64,000 nucleotides of DNA from Novosphingobium panipatense (GCF_002149965.1 NZ_MSQB01000005.1:1-64000), one strand, 5' to 3'; positions 1 to 9,400 are shown, counted from the stretch's first letter. Notes: generated from the sequence alone by a model not told the origin. Numbers and translations: made by a program.

Positions 1-350
1 GGACATGTAAAGGTAACGACTATCTACTGCCACCCCGAGCCCTGAAGCCCCAGGAGCAGGCGCCGTCGCCCACATGTCCCTTCATCTAAAACCGACAATG
101 TCAAAGAGCCACCAGACAAAAAACCCGGACAACCAGTCATCCCCGCTTCTTGCGATTGGGGGAGCATGTTGCCCGTAATGTCTTGGCGACCGCTACAAAA
201 CCATGTGGTTCGCTGCGGTGAGAGGCCCTCTAAGACCACCCCATGATTCGGTCAACACGCTAATTTCAAAAAAATGACTTCTTTCAAAAAAACCACAGTT
301 TGCCGCGGGGTTCGGAAGGGGTGCTTTCGTCTCTCCCGGCACCAATGCCA
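1..350. other. Left-edge stretch with no supported gene
   Basis: I see no convincing coding region here. Short open frames exist on both strands but lack a ribosome site, conserved motifs or sphingomonad-like codon use. The only structure is an inverted repeat, GGACATGT at 1-8 and ACATGTCC at 72-79, which could be chance or the edge of something lying to the left. The stretch is more AT-rich around 260-300 than the genes that follow. Confidence 0.5.
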
Positions 351-387
351 TTCGGGCCGGAGCGACTGGTGGTCGCTCCGGCCCGAA
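351..387 (-). terminator. Perfect 16-bp hairpin downstream of the TauE/SafE gene
   Basis: Positions 351-366 and 372-387 are exact reverse complements (stem TTCGGGCCGGAGCGAC) around a 5-base loop. The hairpin lies about 40 bases past the stop of the minus-strand exporter gene. There is no T-run on either side, so it is not a classical intrinsic terminator, but its position suggests a 3' end or RNA-stabilising role. Confidence 0.45.
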
Positions 388-426
388 ATTGCGTTGGTTG
401 GCGGTGATTCGCCTCCGATTCGAAAG

Positions 427-1209
427 TCAGATCCCGGGAATCAGATCCCACGCCTTGGCGATGCTGAAGACGCTTGTGGCGATCAGCACCAAGGCCACGG
501 CGAACAGCAGCACACGCGGCGGCACCCGCTTCGCCAGCAAGGCCCCGAAGGGCGCTGCCGCCACGCCGCCCACGATCATGCCGATCGTCGCCGCACCGAA
601 GGCGCTGAAGCCCAGTGTAGCGATGAACGAGATCGAGATGGACATCGCCAGCAGGAACTCCGCCGTATTCACCGTACCGATCACCTTGGCCGGATCTCCC
701 CCCTGCACCAGCAGGTTCGAGGTGACGACGGGCCCCCAGCCACCGCCGCCGGCGGCATCGAGGAAACCGCCGGCCAGGGCGAGCGGGCGAGTCATGCGCG
801 GATCCTCGAAGCGGGGCTTCGACATGCGGATCGCCTTGATCAGCAGGTAGACGCCGATGCCCGTCAGATAGAGCATGATATAAGGCCGCGCGAGCGAGGC
901 ATCGATATTGGAGAGCGCATAGGCGCCCAGAACGCCGCCTGCGATGCCGAAGGGGACCAGCCGCTTGAACAGCCCCCAATCGACGTTGCGGTGGACGATA
1001 TGGCTCGCGCCGGAAGCACCCGTCGTGAAGATCTCCACGAGGTGGGTGGTGGCCGAGGCAGCGGCCGGGGCCACGCCCAGGACGCTGACCAGCATCGTCT
1101 GTGAAATGACGCCGAAAGCCATGCCCAGGGCACCGTCGATGACTTGCGCCGCAAATCCAACGATGATGAAGGGCACGATGTCCCCAAGACTTATGCCGAG
1201 ATCGAACAT
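427..1209 (-). CDS. TauE/SafE family sulfite/sulfonate (anion) exporter
   Basis: This is a 260-residue integral inner-membrane protein with about eight hydrophobic segments and no signal peptide. The start MFDLGISLGDIVPFIIVGF, a glycine-rich first half, the AAGGGGWGPV repeat segment near residue 155 and the matching segment in the N-terminal half are typical of the TauE/SafE family, which exports sulfite, sulfoacetate and similar anions. Length fits the family. It follows the minus-strand TonB receptor by 34 bases and is probably cotranscribed with it. With the YezD-like gene and Rrf2 regulator upstream, the context hints at sulfur metabolism, but the substrate cannot be read from the sequence. 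Confidence 0.85.
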   Translation of the reverse strand: MFDLGISLGDIVPFIIVGFAAQVIDGALGMAFGVISQTMLVSVLGVAPAAASATTHLVEIFTTGASGASHIVHRNVDWGLFKRLVPFGIAGGVLGAYALSNIDASLARPYIMLYLTGIGVYLLIKAIRMSKPRFEDPRMTRPLALAGGFLDAAGGGGWGPVVTSNLLVQGGDPAKVIGTVNTAEFLLAMSISISFIATLGFSAFGAATIGMIVGGVAAAPFGALLAKRVPPRVLLFAVALVLIATSVFSIAKAWDLIPGI

Positions 1210-1243
1210 GAGGTTGTCCTCCCTGTTCCAGAAATTGCGGGGA

Positions 1244-3772
1244 TCAGAAGCTGTACCGGACGGTCATGCCCCAGGTGCGCGGATCGCCAGGAAGCCCTGC
1301 GATCAGACCGGTGTTGCCCGGTCCGACGAAAAGCTGGTCGAAGTAGTTCTCGTCGAAAGCGTTGCGAACCCAGCCGTAGATGTCAAATCCGCTTTCCGCC
1401 CGGAAGCCGAGCCGGAAGTTCGAAAGGCTGTAGCCGTCGATCCAGGTATAGGCCGAAGGCGAGGGGTTGGACGAGAAGTTCGAACGGTAGCTGCCGTCAT
1501 AGCCGAAGTAGACTTCGCCCTCCTGGCCGAGCAGGGTGACGGGGTTGTTCACTTCCGCGCCGAACGAGAACGACCACTTCGAAACGCCCGGCAGGCGCTG
1601 GCCCGAAATGTTGCAGTTGGCCGGGCTGAGCGCGCCCGGAACGCCGGGAGCGCCGGGAACCTGCGTGCCGGTTGCGACGGTGCCGCCCGAAAGCTCCGGC
1701 GGGCACGGCGCGTCGGTGAACTTGCGGTAGGTGGCGTCGGTATAGGCGCCGTTGACGTAGGCGTTGAAGCGCTCGCTCGGGCGGACCGAGAAGTCCCATT
1801 CCACACCCTGCGAACGCACCTTCTGCGCATTGGCGAGGTAGCCGCGCAGCACGCCGTACTGACCGTTGGAGACATTGGCCTGATAATTGCCGATGTCGGT
1901 ACGGAAGATCGAGAGGTTGAAGGTGGCGCGGCGATCCCAGAACTGGGTCTTGATGCCCAGCTCATAGTTGTGAACCGATTCCGGTTTCACCGTGGCGGAG
2001 GCCAGGATCGGATTGTTCTGCGCATCCACCGGAACGCCGTTCTGGTTGATGCCGCCCGATTTGAAGCTCTTGGCATAAGTCGCATAGACCAGCACGTCCG
2101 GGGTGATCTTGTAGCTGGCGTTGAAATCGTAGCTGAAGTTCCAGTCGCTGAACTCGGGCGAGATGTCCTGCGGAGTATAGATCGCAAGCTGCGCCGTCTG
2201 GCGCGCGGTGTAAGAGGGCTGGCCCAGCAGCAGTTCGTTGCCCTGTCCGTCGAAGACGCGGCGCTGGTAGTAGCCTTCCTTCTTATCGTAGTTCAGGCGG
2301 ACGCCCGGCTGAAGTGTCAGCTCCGGAGTGAGATGCCAGCTGAGCTGCCCGAACAGCGCCGCGCTGGTGTTCTTGAGATACTGCGTATTGTAGGCGACGA
2401 GCCCGTTCAGCACCGAGGGATCGTTCGACAGGGCATTAGAAGGCGCGATGCTCCAGCGGCTTGCGGCCGAGCCTTGCGATTCCGTGCCCTGGGTGTCGAT
2501 GCGCTGGTAGAACCCGAAGGCGCCGACCACGAAATCGATCTTGTCGCTGCTGTAGTTGTAGCGCAGCTCCTGGGTATATTGGTCCTGTTGCGAGGGATTC
2601 TGCGAGAGCGCCACGATCGGCAGGCCGGTGAAATCGCGGTCGTTGGACGGATCCCAGTCCCAGAAGCGCCAGGCGGTGATCGAGGTCAGTTCGCCCTCGC
2701 CCAGGTTCCACTTCACCCGCAGCGAGGCCCCGCCGATCTTGTTCTTGGCCTTGAGCGGCGTGTCGAGGTCGGTGCGGCGATCGAAGGGATCGGTGCTGGG
2801 CGGCACATAGCCCTGCGCGGCGGCAAGCGCGGCGTATTGGCGGTTGAGCGCGCGCTGGGTGAGGCCGGTGCCGACATAGACCGAGCCGCAGCAATTGGCA
2901 TCCTGCGTGCTGAAATCGCCCGCCAGGGTGATCGCCAGATCCTCGTTCGGCTGCCAGAGCAGCTGTCCGCGCAGGCCGAGATTGTCCTGGCTCTGGATCC
3001 ACTGGTTGGTAGTGACGTTGCGGATCGTGCCGCGCCGGTCGGTGGAGGAGATCGCCAAACGCGCCGCCAGCTTGTCGGTCAGCGGGCCGGAAACGGCGGC
3101 CTTGGCCTGCTTGAAGTTGTAGTTGCCGATCGAGACTTCGGCCTTACCCTCGAAATCGAAGGTCGGCTGGTTGGTCGTGATGTTGATCGCGCCTGCCGTG
3201 GTGTTCTTGCCGTAGAGCGTGCCTTGCGGCCCGCGCAGCACCTCGATCTGGGCGACGTCGAGGAAGTCGAACGTGGCCGAGGCCACGCGCGAATTGTAGA
3301 CGTCGTCGATATAGATGCCGACGCCCTGCTCGATGCCGTCGTTGGTCAGGCCGAACGGCACACCGAGGCCGCGAATGTTCACGGCCGTGTTGCGCGGGTT
3401 CGACGAATAGAACTGCAGGGTTGGCGTCAACTGCTGGAGACGGCCCACGTTGAAGGAGCCGGTGGAATCGATGTGCTCCCCGCCGACCACCGAGATCGCC
3501 AGCGGCACTTCCTGGCTCGATTCCTGGCGGCGACGCGCGGTGACGAGGATCTCACCGCCGCGATCGTGGGCGCCGGTGCCGATGGAGGTCGGCGAATCCT
3601 GTTCGGCCGTGTCAGCGGCATCCGCGGGAGCATTTGCCGCCGGCGCCGCAGGCTCTGCGGCCGCCTCTGCCGCCATGGCCGGGCTCGCGGCCAGCATCAG
3701 CGGGGCGATCGTGAACGTCAGGCAGGCGAGCGGAAGCGGGGCCGGTAGCGGCCCTCGGATGATCTTTCTCAT
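1244..3772 (-). CDS. TonB-dependent outer-membrane receptor
   Basis: The 842-residue precursor has a signal peptide (MRKIIRGPLP, hydrophobic core, cleavage near AMAAEA) and an Ala/Pro-rich linker. A TonB box-like EILVTARRR precedes the plug domain, which carries VEVLRGPQGTLYGKNTTAG. A beta-barrel follows and ends in the outer-membrane signature TVRYSF. It would take up a scarce large or hydrophobic substrate using TonB energy. It looks like the first gene of a minus-strand unit with the TauE/SafE exporter. Upstream, TCGAACTTT is repeated at 3803 and 3816, possibly a regulator site. The ligand is unknown; sphingomonads have many such receptors, often next to aromatic catabolic genes. Confidence 0.93.
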   Translation of the reverse strand: MRKIIRGPLPAPLPLACLTFTIAPLMLAASPAMAAEAAAEPAAPAANAPADAADTAEQDSPTSIGTGAHDRGGEILVTARRRQESSQEVPLAISVVGGEHIDSTGSFNVGRLQQLTPTLQFYSSNPRNTAVNIRGLGVPFGLTNDGIEQGVGIYIDDVYNSRVASATFDFLDVAQIEVLRGPQGTLYGKNTTAGAINITTNQPTFDFEGKAEVSIGNYNFKQAKAAVSGPLTDKLAARLAISSTDRRGTIRNVTTNQWIQSQDNLGLRGQLLWQPNEDLAITLAGDFSTQDANCCGSVYVGTGLTQRALNRQYAALAAAQGYVPPSTDPFDRRTDLDTPLKAKNKIGGASLRVKWNLGEGELTSITAWRFWDWDPSNDRDFTGLPIVALSQNPSQQDQYTQELRYNYSSDKIDFVVGAFGFYQRIDTQGTESQGSAASRWSIAPSNALSNDPSVLNGLVAYNTQYLKNTSAALFGQLSWHLTPELTLQPGVRLNYDKKEGYYQRRVFDGQGNELLLGQPSYTARQTAQLAIYTPQDISPEFSDWNFSYDFNASYKITPDVLVYATYAKSFKSGGINQNGVPVDAQNNPILASATVKPESVHNYELGIKTQFWDRRATFNLSIFRTDIGNYQANVSNGQYGVLRGYLANAQKVRSQGVEWDFSVRPSERFNAYVNGAYTDATYRKFTDAPCPPELSGGTVATGTQVPGAPGVPGALSPANCNISGQRLPGVSKWSFSFGAEVNNPVTLLGQEGEVYFGYDGSYRSNFSSNPSPSAYTWIDGYSLSNFRLGFRAESGFDIYGWVRNAFDENYFDQLFVGPGNTGLIAGLPGDPRTWGMTVRYSF

Positions 3773-3802
3773 GAAATCCCCCTTTTTGGGTTCGAACCCT
3801 GA

Positions 3803-3833
3803 TCGAACTTTCTGGTCGAACTTTTCAATTGAA
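3803..3833. promoter_or_regulatory. Direct repeat and palindrome upstream of the TonB receptor
   Basis: TCGAACTTT occurs at 3803-3811 and again at 3816-3824, 13 bases apart, followed directly by the perfect palindrome TTCAATTGAA at 3824-3833. The group lies 31-61 bases upstream of the receptor start, where a promoter and operator would be expected. No bound protein can be named. Confidence 0.3.
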
Positions 3834-3900
3834 GGGCTTCACATCCGGTGGTCCGGTCTGTCGGCCTGTGGTCGGGTATGGTCCCGGTCTTGCGCGCGCC

Positions 3901-4131
3901 TTACGAGGCGAAGCGCCGCCGTTCCGTGATGTCGAGCTGCACCAGCTTGCCGTCGTGAACTGTCAGCTGGATGACGCCGTAGCGCATGTGGTCCAGGGCT
4001 TCGGCCACCACCTGAAGCGGCGCTGCCCGGCCATTGGTGTTAGAAGAGTTGTTGGGGCCGGAACTGCTGGCGCCCGGATCTCTGGAAACCTGATGGCCCG
4101 ATCTCTGATGATCCGTTGACGGTTGAGACAT
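3901..4131 (-). CDS. YezD-like (DUF2292) small protein
   Basis: This 76-residue protein has a polar, low-complexity N-terminus (Ser/Asn/Gly-rich, to about residue 35). Its C-terminal domain VVAEALDHMRYGVIQLTVHDG...QLDITERRR matches the YezD/DUF2292 pattern of a small protein often found beside sulfur-assimilation genes. I chose the start at 4131 because GGGAAGA lies just upstream; a longer frame from 4173 lacks a good site. It is probably expressed on its own or ahead of the receptor gene. The molecular function is unknown; the link to sulfur metabolism rests on family context. Confidence 0.75.
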   Translation of the reverse strand: MSQPSTDHQRSGHQVSRDPGASSSGPNNSSNTNGRAAPLQVVAEALDHMRYGVIQLTVHDGKLVQLDITERRRFAS

Positions 4132-4186
4132 GGCGAATCTTCCCTTTCGAGCACGGCCTTTCCCTGCCGCCACGCCTTCGTATTCT

Positions 4187-4201
4187 CAACTTAAAAAGTT
4201 G
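4187..4201. promoter_or_regulatory. Perfect palindrome upstream of the YezD-like gene
   Basis: CAACTT-AAA-AAGTTG lies 56 bases upstream of the YezD-like start, in an AT-rich patch that stands out from its surroundings. It is a plausible operator, most simply for the adjacent Rrf2 regulator encoded at 4402-4842. This is an inference from position and symmetry. Confidence 0.4.
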
Positions 4202-4401
4202 ACAATATGCCTAGCCGAAAGTTTCTGGTTTTCGCGGCAAAGCAAAATCTTTTTACGCCGAAGCGATATGTGCCTTCTCCCTTCGAGAGGTTCGGCAATT
4301 TCGAGCGCGCGGGAATTCGCGCCCGCTCAAGCGATCGAATATTATCCTGCTTTTTTAATCGATTACGCAGAGGCCATGGCGGCCCGATCTGCTCGGCGCG
4401 C

Positions 4402-4842
4402 TCAGTTCTGGCTGTCGGCCTGCGCGGGCACGGGGTCGATGCGGTCGGACAGGCGCACCCCATCGAGCAGTTCCGCAGTGCGATCACGCACTTCCAGCAT
4501 GAGAGCGCGGGTGCGGCAATTTTCTTCTTCGAGGCAGTTCTTGCACTTCTCGTGCGCGAAACGGCTGGCGCAGGGCACCAGGGCAAGCGATCCCCGCATC
4601 AGGCGGATCAGGTCGCCATAGGTGATGTCGATCGGAGAAACCGCCAGCCGATAGCCGCCGTCCTTGCCGCGCTGGGAATCGACGATGCCGAAACGGCTGA
4701 GTTCCGAGAGGATCGTGGTCAGGAACTTGGCGGGAATGTTCTGTGCTTCCGCGATCTGGGCAAGCTGGATCGGGCCTTGACCGTAGTGGTCGGCAAGATG
4801 CTGCATGGCGCGAATGGCGTAGCGGGTTTTCTGCGAAAGCAC
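4402..4842 (-). CDS. Rrf2-family transcriptional regulator with four cysteines
   Basis: The 146-residue protein begins (V)LSQKTRYAIRAMQHLA, the standard Rrf2 start, followed by a winged helix with a recognition helix around residues 36-50 and the wing GKDGGYRLA. Cysteines at residues 91, 100, 103 and 109 sit where Rrf2 proteins bind an Fe-S cluster, so it may sense iron, sulfur or redox state. I prefer the GTG start at 4842 because family members start at this point; an ATG at 4878 would add 12 unconserved residues. It sits between two TonB receptor units and probably controls this region, possibly through the palindrome at 4187. Confidence 0.88.
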   Translation of the reverse strand: MLSQKTRYAIRAMQHLADHYGQGPIQLAQIAEAQNIPAKFLTTILSELSRFGIVDSQRGKDGGYRLAVSPIDITYGDLIRLMRGSLALVPCASRFAHEKCKNCLEEENCRTRALMLEVRDRTAELLDGVRLSDRIDPVPAQADSQN

Positions 4843-5316
4843 GCATCCGTCATGCCGCAGCGAAAGCGGCCATGGCAAGGCCGTTGAGCGGGGATTTCAC
4901 AGTTTGTCAGTCGAATCGGTTGGCAATTCGCAAACCCGTCGCAAACCGGCCCTCACGCGGCGGCGCTCGCCTTGCGGGAGGCTTGCGCCCAAACTTCCCA
5001 TCCGGCACTTGCCCCGCCGCAGGCACAGGGTCTTGTCGTCACGCTCACCGCCTGCTGACGGCAGGCGTCCTCGGCGCAATCGTTTTGCACCGCGAAAGAT
5101 CCTGCGGCTTCGTCCCGATCCGCGTTAACCGGAAAATACCGCCGAAAACGGGACTTTCCATCGTGCCCGGCGATCTCCATGTGACACAGCGATCAAGTAC
5201 TTATTCGCAAATGCACAAGACCCCGCCCCCGCCCCGCGCCAGATTTTCCGGCAAGCGGCCAATCCACAAACGAGCCGCGCAACCGGGAACGGTCTGACTT
5301 TGTCCGGGGAGCTACC
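4843..5316. other. Intergenic control region between the Rrf2 gene and the second TonB receptor
   Basis: About 470 bases between divergent genes with no supported coding region. It must hold the promoters of both genes. I see a small hairpin (GCCTGC at 5050, GCAGGC at 5061) and an AT-richer patch around 5190-5215 that could contain the receptor promoter. No conserved operator could be assigned. Confidence 0.5.
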
Positions 5317-7698
5317 ATGATCAGCACGTCACGAATTGCCTACGCGCTCGCCTCGAGCGTCTCCCTTCTCGCATTCGCTTCGGCCAGCGCGCATGCCGAG
5401 GACGCGGCTGCCGCAGCGGCAACCGCCGCCGCCGCACCGGCCGAAGGCCTGACCGATATCGTGGTCACTGCCGAGCGCCGCGACGTCAGCCTGCAACAGG
5501 CGCCGCTTTCCGTCAGCGCGATTACGTCCGAGACGCTGAAGGCCGCCAATATCAACGACATCACCGGCCTCAACGGCACGGTTCCCGGCCTCGTCGTCGC
5601 CAAGAGCGGCGGCGGCGAGCGCATCATCACCATTCGCGGTGTCGGTTCGGAAACGCCGGAGAACACCAACACCCAGCCGGGCGTCTCCTATCACATCGAC
5701 GGCGTCTATATCTTCAACTCGATCGCCGCGAGCGCGGCCTTCATCGACGTCGCGCAAGTGGAAGTGCTGCGCGGCCCGCAAGGCACCCTGTTCGGCCAGG
5801 GATCGACCGGCGGCACCATCAACGTCGTCTCAATCGAGCCAAGCACCGACAGCGTGAGCGGCAACGTCAACGCCGGGTATGGCAACTACAACTACATGGA
5901 AGGCTCGGGCGCGCTGAACGTGCCGCTTTCCGATACCCTGGCGGTACGCGGCGCCTTCCAGTTCACCAAGCACGACGGCTATGCCCACGCCACCGAAGTG
6001 CCCGGCACCCGCAAGTACGACCTCGACGACCAGGACGAGACCGGCTGGCGGCTTGGCGCCAAGTGGCAGCCCGCCTCCAACTTCTCGATCGTGCTGAACA
6101 CCGTGCAGTTCACCAGCAACACCAACGGCCCGGCGCAGAAGAACATCCTCGACCCCAACCCGGACCCGCGCGAACTGACCCAGGACTATCCCGGAAGGTC
6201 GGTGGTGAAGACCCAGCTCTATACCGGCGTCGTGAAGTGGGAGACGCCTTTCGCCACGATCAAGTCGATCACCGGCTACCAGAAGCTCCACTCCGAACAG
6301 GCCTGGGACGCGGACGGGCTCGATACCGCGCTGTTCTACGCCCAGACCTACAACCCGATCAGCTTCACCGGGGTCGCCTACGACCACGTTCCGCTGTGGG
6401 AATCGGATACCAAGAGCTGGAGCCAGGAAATCAACCTGACCTCCAACGGCACCGGCCCGTTCAACTGGGTGCTCGGCGGCGTCTATCTCCACTCGTCGAA
6501 CAGCCAGTACGTCAACGAATACCGCAGCGACGACGACAATTTCCTCCAGGAAGCCCTGCCCACGAACACCGCCTGGAACGATCCGCTCGTATCCAGCCTG
6601 ACATATGCCGAACTCTCGACGATCAAGCGCGATCTCTATGCCTTCTTCGCGCAGGGCACCTATAGCCTGACCAGCCAGCTCAAGCTGACGGCCGGCGTGC
6701 GCTACAACCACGACAAGGCGACCGGCATGTTCGATTCGATGTCGGGCGGCGCCTCGGGCCAGACTTCGGGCGCCTATCTCCAGCCCAGCTCGACCGGCGG
6801 ACGCAAGGGCGATGCCTGGACCGGCAAAGTCGCGCTCGACTACCAGATCACGCCCGCCAACATGGTCTATGCCAGCTGGACGCGCGGCTTCAAGCCGGGC
6901 GGCATCAACTCCGCCGCCTCCACCGGCAACAGCTATGCGATCCTGCCGACCTACAAGCAGGAAACCGTGGATTCCTTCGAAATCGGCACCAAGAACCGCT
7001 TCCTGGGCGATACGCTCCAGATCAACGGATCGGCCTTCCTCTACAATTACAGGAACATGCAGTTCCTGGAGGAAGACCCCATCCTCTACGGCGAGGGCAT
7101 CAGCAATGCCCCCAAGGCGCGGGTCTACGGCCTGGAACTGGAAGGCTCGTACATCCCCATGGAAGGCCTGCGCTTCGATGCCTCGATGTCGTACCTCGAA
7201 GGCGAGTTCACCTCGCACTACCTCGCGCTCGACCCGAACAACGCCGCCAATGCCCAGAATGCCGCGGGCTATCCCGACTATCTGTTCTGGAGCAATTTCT
7301 ACCCCGCCCTGCTCGCCCGCGACGCCGCGCGTGCGGACATCAAGGGCAACCGCGTGCCGAAGCTGCCGCGCTGGCAGGGCAACGTGGCGGCCACCTGGAA
7401 CGGCAAGGTCGGCCCCGGCGAGCTGACTGCCCGCGCCCAGCTGATCTATCGCGGCAAGTACCAGTACCGCCTGTTCAACGAGGGCGACGTCGACCTCACC
7501 CCCTCGTACACTCAGGTCAACGCGATGCTGAAGTACGAGCCGGAAGGCACCAATACCAACATCACGCTGCGCGCGATCAACCTGTTCGACAAGAACGGCA
7601 TCAACTCGCGCTTCTCGGACCCTTACGGCAGCGCCCAGGTGATGGACACCTATATCCCGCCGCGTCAGGTGATCCTGTCGGTCGGTTACAAGTTCTGA
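5317..7698 (+). CDS. TonB-dependent outer-membrane receptor
   Basis: The 793-residue precursor has a clear signal peptide ending ASAHA at about residue 27, an Ala-rich spacer and a TonB box DIVVTAERR at about residues 47-55. The plug domain contains VEVLRGPQGTLFGQGSTGG, and the barrel ends in the outer-membrane signature LSVGYKF. It starts at an ATG preceded by GGGGAGCTACC. It is the first plus-strand gene of the accessory region and is followed by a hairpin terminator, so it may be its own unit. It is distinct in sequence from the receptor at 1244-3772. The ligand is unknown; the neighbouring oxygenases suggest an aromatic or related organic substrate. Confidence 0.93.
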   Translation: MISTSRIAYALASSVSLLAFASASAHAEDAAAAAATAAAAPAEGLTDIVVTAERRDVSLQQAPLSVSAITSETLKAANINDITGLNGTVPGLVVAKSGGGERIITIRGVGSETPENTNTQPGVSYHIDGVYIFNSIAASAAFIDVAQVEVLRGPQGTLFGQGSTGGTINVVSIEPSTDSVSGNVNAGYGNYNYMEGSGALNVPLSDTLAVRGAFQFTKHDGYAHATEVPGTRKYDLDDQDETGWRLGAKWQPASNFSIVLNTVQFTSNTNGPAQKNILDPNPDPRELTQDYPGRSVVKTQLYTGVVKWETPFATIKSITGYQKLHSEQAWDADGLDTALFYAQTYNPISFTGVAYDHVPLWESDTKSWSQEINLTSNGTGPFNWVLGGVYLHSSNSQYVNEYRSDDDNFLQEALPTNTAWNDPLVSSLTYAELSTIKRDLYAFFAQGTYSLTSQLKLTAGVRYNHDKATGMFDSMSGGASGQTSGAYLQPSSTGGRKGDAWTGKVALDYQITPANMVYASWTRGFKPGGINSAASTGNSYAILPTYKQETVDSFEIGTKNRFLGDTLQINGSAFLYNYRNMQFLEEDPILYGEGISNAPKARVYGLELEGSYIPMEGLRFDASMSYLEGEFTSHYLALDPNNAANAQNAAGYPDYLFWSNFYPALLARDAARADIKGNRVPKLPRWQGNVAATWNGKVGPGELTARAQLIYRGKYQYRLFNEGDVDLTPSYTQVNAMLKYEPEGTNTNITLRAINLFDKNGINSRFSDPYGSAQVMDTYIPPRQVILSVGYKF

Positions 7699-7734
7699 GC
7701 GAAAGCCAATCGGGCCGCACCGTTGGTCTTGAAG

Positions 7735-7770
7735 GAACGCGTCGGCTGCGAGGCCGGCGCGTTCATTTCA
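7735..7770 (+). terminator. Hairpin terminator after the second TonB receptor
   Basis: GAACGCGTCGGC (7735-7746) pairs with GCCGGCGCGTTC (7753-7764) with one G-T pair, and is followed by a T-rich stretch. It lies 37 bases after the receptor stop and probably separates the receptor from the downstream MFS gene. Confidence 0.6.
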
Positions 7771-7994
7771 TTCATAAAGCGGCCTCACCTCCCACACCCC
7801 GCTCGGCCTGAACGGATCTGAAAGAGCGCTTTCGCGAAAGCCGCTCTTCGGCCAGGCATAGCCCAACTCCCTTGTCCCTGCGCCGCGATCAACTATCTAG
7901 GCGCCGATCATCAAGAGTGTGCAGCCGCAGCATGAGAGCCTGCACGGCGTGTCGGTCCGGCGATTCCACCCGGACGGAGCCCGCAGGAGTTGCA

Positions 7995-9251
7995 ATGCCG
8001 CGCAGTGCCCTCGTCCTATTCGCCGCCTCGCTGGGGTTCTTCTTCGTGACGGCGACGACCTTCACCTCGCTGGGCTATGTGCTCTACACCATGGTGGCGG
8101 AGCTGGGCTGGTCGAAGGCGGCGGCAGGCTTCAGCTTTTCACTGCTCGGCCTTGCCTGTGGGCTTGCCAGCCCCCTGCCGCCGCTGCTGATGAAATCGAT
8201 CGGCACCCGGCTGACGATGTTCGCGGGCTGTCTCGTGCTCGCCGCCGGTTTCCTCATCGCCTCGCAGATCGAGCATCTGACCCTGTTCTTCGTGGCCACC
8301 ACGCTGATGGGCGTCGGCTTCTCGCTGGTCGCGCCCTCGCCTGCGGTCTATCTGCTGGCGACGTGGTTCCCGCGCACTTCGGCGCGGATGATCGGCTTCT
8401 ACTTCATGGCCGGTGCGGCGGGCGGCATTGCCGGGCCGCTGATCGTCGGCGCCATCGTCGGCATGACCGGCGACTGGCGCCTGCACTGGCTGGTCATGGC
8501 GATCAGCGCCTTCGTGCTCGGCCTGATCTGCCTGGTCTGCATCCGCGACGCCGTGAAGGTGGAAAGCGTGGAGCAGGTCAAGGGAGCGGGCCATGAGCAG
8601 GATGGTCCTGCCCAAAGGAGCCTCTGGACCGTGCGCCAGGCGCTGCGCACGCCGAGCTTCCTGATCCTCGCCCTCGTCATGACGGTGGTGCAGACCGCCG
8701 TGACGTCCGCGCACTCGATCCTCGTCGCCCATATCGCCAACCTCGGTGAAGGCGCCGCCCCCGGCGCCATCGCCATGAGCCTGCTGGCCTTCGCGGGCAC
8801 CGGCGCCAAGGGCCTGACCGGCACTTTGTGCGAGCGCATCGACCCGCGCCGCATCCTGATCGCCGGCCTGGCCCTGCAGGCCCTGGCCATGGCGCTGCTG
8901 TGGTCGGCTTCGCTGGTGATGGTCGCCACGGCAGCCGCCACGCTGTTCGGCCTGGGCTGGGGCATGGCTTGGCTCTCGGCCCATATCCTGCTGCTGCGCT
9001 ACTTCGGCGCGGGCATCGCCGGGGACATGACCGCCATGGCGACCACCGCCACGACGTTCGCGGTGCTCGGCCCGATTCTGGCGGGACGGATCGCAGACGT
9101 GACGGGCGGCTACTCGCTGGCCATCCTGATCTTCGCACTGCTGCTGGCCGCCGCCACCGGAATCGCGGTGCTGTTCCTGCGGGCGCCGTCTGCCGCCCCT
9201 GTCACCGAGCCCGAAACCGTGGGCGAAGGCGAACTCGTCCCAGCCGAGTAG
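7995..9251 (+). CDS. MFS transporter (small organic acid/aromatic carrier type)
   Basis: The 418-residue protein has about twelve hydrophobic segments. A cytoplasmic loop lies near residues 185-210 (VKVESVEQVKGAG), and an Arg-bearing loop sits between helices 2 and 3. I chose the ATG at 7995 because CAGGAG lies just upstream and the protein then starts directly before the first membrane helix; the frame is open further upstream but without a ribosome site. Sequence character resembles MFS carriers of the oxalate/monocarboxylate type. It precedes the Rieske oxygenase gene and may import its substrate across the inner membrane after TonB-dependent uptake. Substrate not determinable. Confidence 0.85.
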   Translation: MPRSALVLFAASLGFFFVTATTFTSLGYVLYTMVAELGWSKAAAGFSFSLLGLACGLASPLPPLLMKSIGTRLTMFAGCLVLAAGFLIASQIEHLTLFFVATTLMGVGFSLVAPSPAVYLLATWFPRTSARMIGFYFMAGAAGGIAGPLIVGAIVGMTGDWRLHWLVMAISAFVLGLICLVCIRDAVKVESVEQVKGAGHEQDGPAQRSLWTVRQALRTPSFLILALVMTVVQTAVTSAHSILVAHIANLGEGAAPGAIAMSLLAFAGTGAKGLTGTLCERIDPRRILIAGLALQALAMALLWSASLVMVATAAATLFGLGWGMAWLSAHILLLRYFGAGIAGDMTAMATTATTFAVLGPILAGRIADVTGGYSLAILIFALLLAAATGIAVLFLRAPSAAPVTEPETVGEGELVPAE

Positions 9252-9366
9252 AGAACCGGGCCGAATAAACAAATAGCCCCTGCCAAAAGTCACTGCGCCC
9301 TGTGCAAAGCAGTAACCATCCGGCCCCGCTAGTCTGAGATAATTGCGGGAGGACGCACGGTCGTTC

Positions 9367-9390
9367 TCCCCGGTATCACCGATACGGGGA
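9367..9390 (+). promoter_or_regulatory. Hairpin just upstream of the Rieske oxygenase start
   Basis: TCCCC and GGTATC pair with GATAC and GGGGA around a 3-base loop, ending 10 bases before the ATG and next to the AGGCAGGC ribosome site. It could affect translation start or mark the end of a leader. Only the structure is seen; no regulatory role is shown. Confidence 0.3.
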
Positions 9391-9400
9391 TCAGGCAGGC

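Noticed and set aside
944-3748. 934-residue plus-strand open frame opposite the TonB receptor
   Set aside because: It is the antisense of the receptor gene in a GC-rich genome. It is Arg/Val/Ala-rich with no motif, while the minus strand has a full signal peptide, plug and barrel.
5830-7218. 462-residue minus-strand open frame opposite the second TonB receptor
   Set aside because: No ribosome site, no domain and biased composition. The plus-strand receptor explains the sequence.
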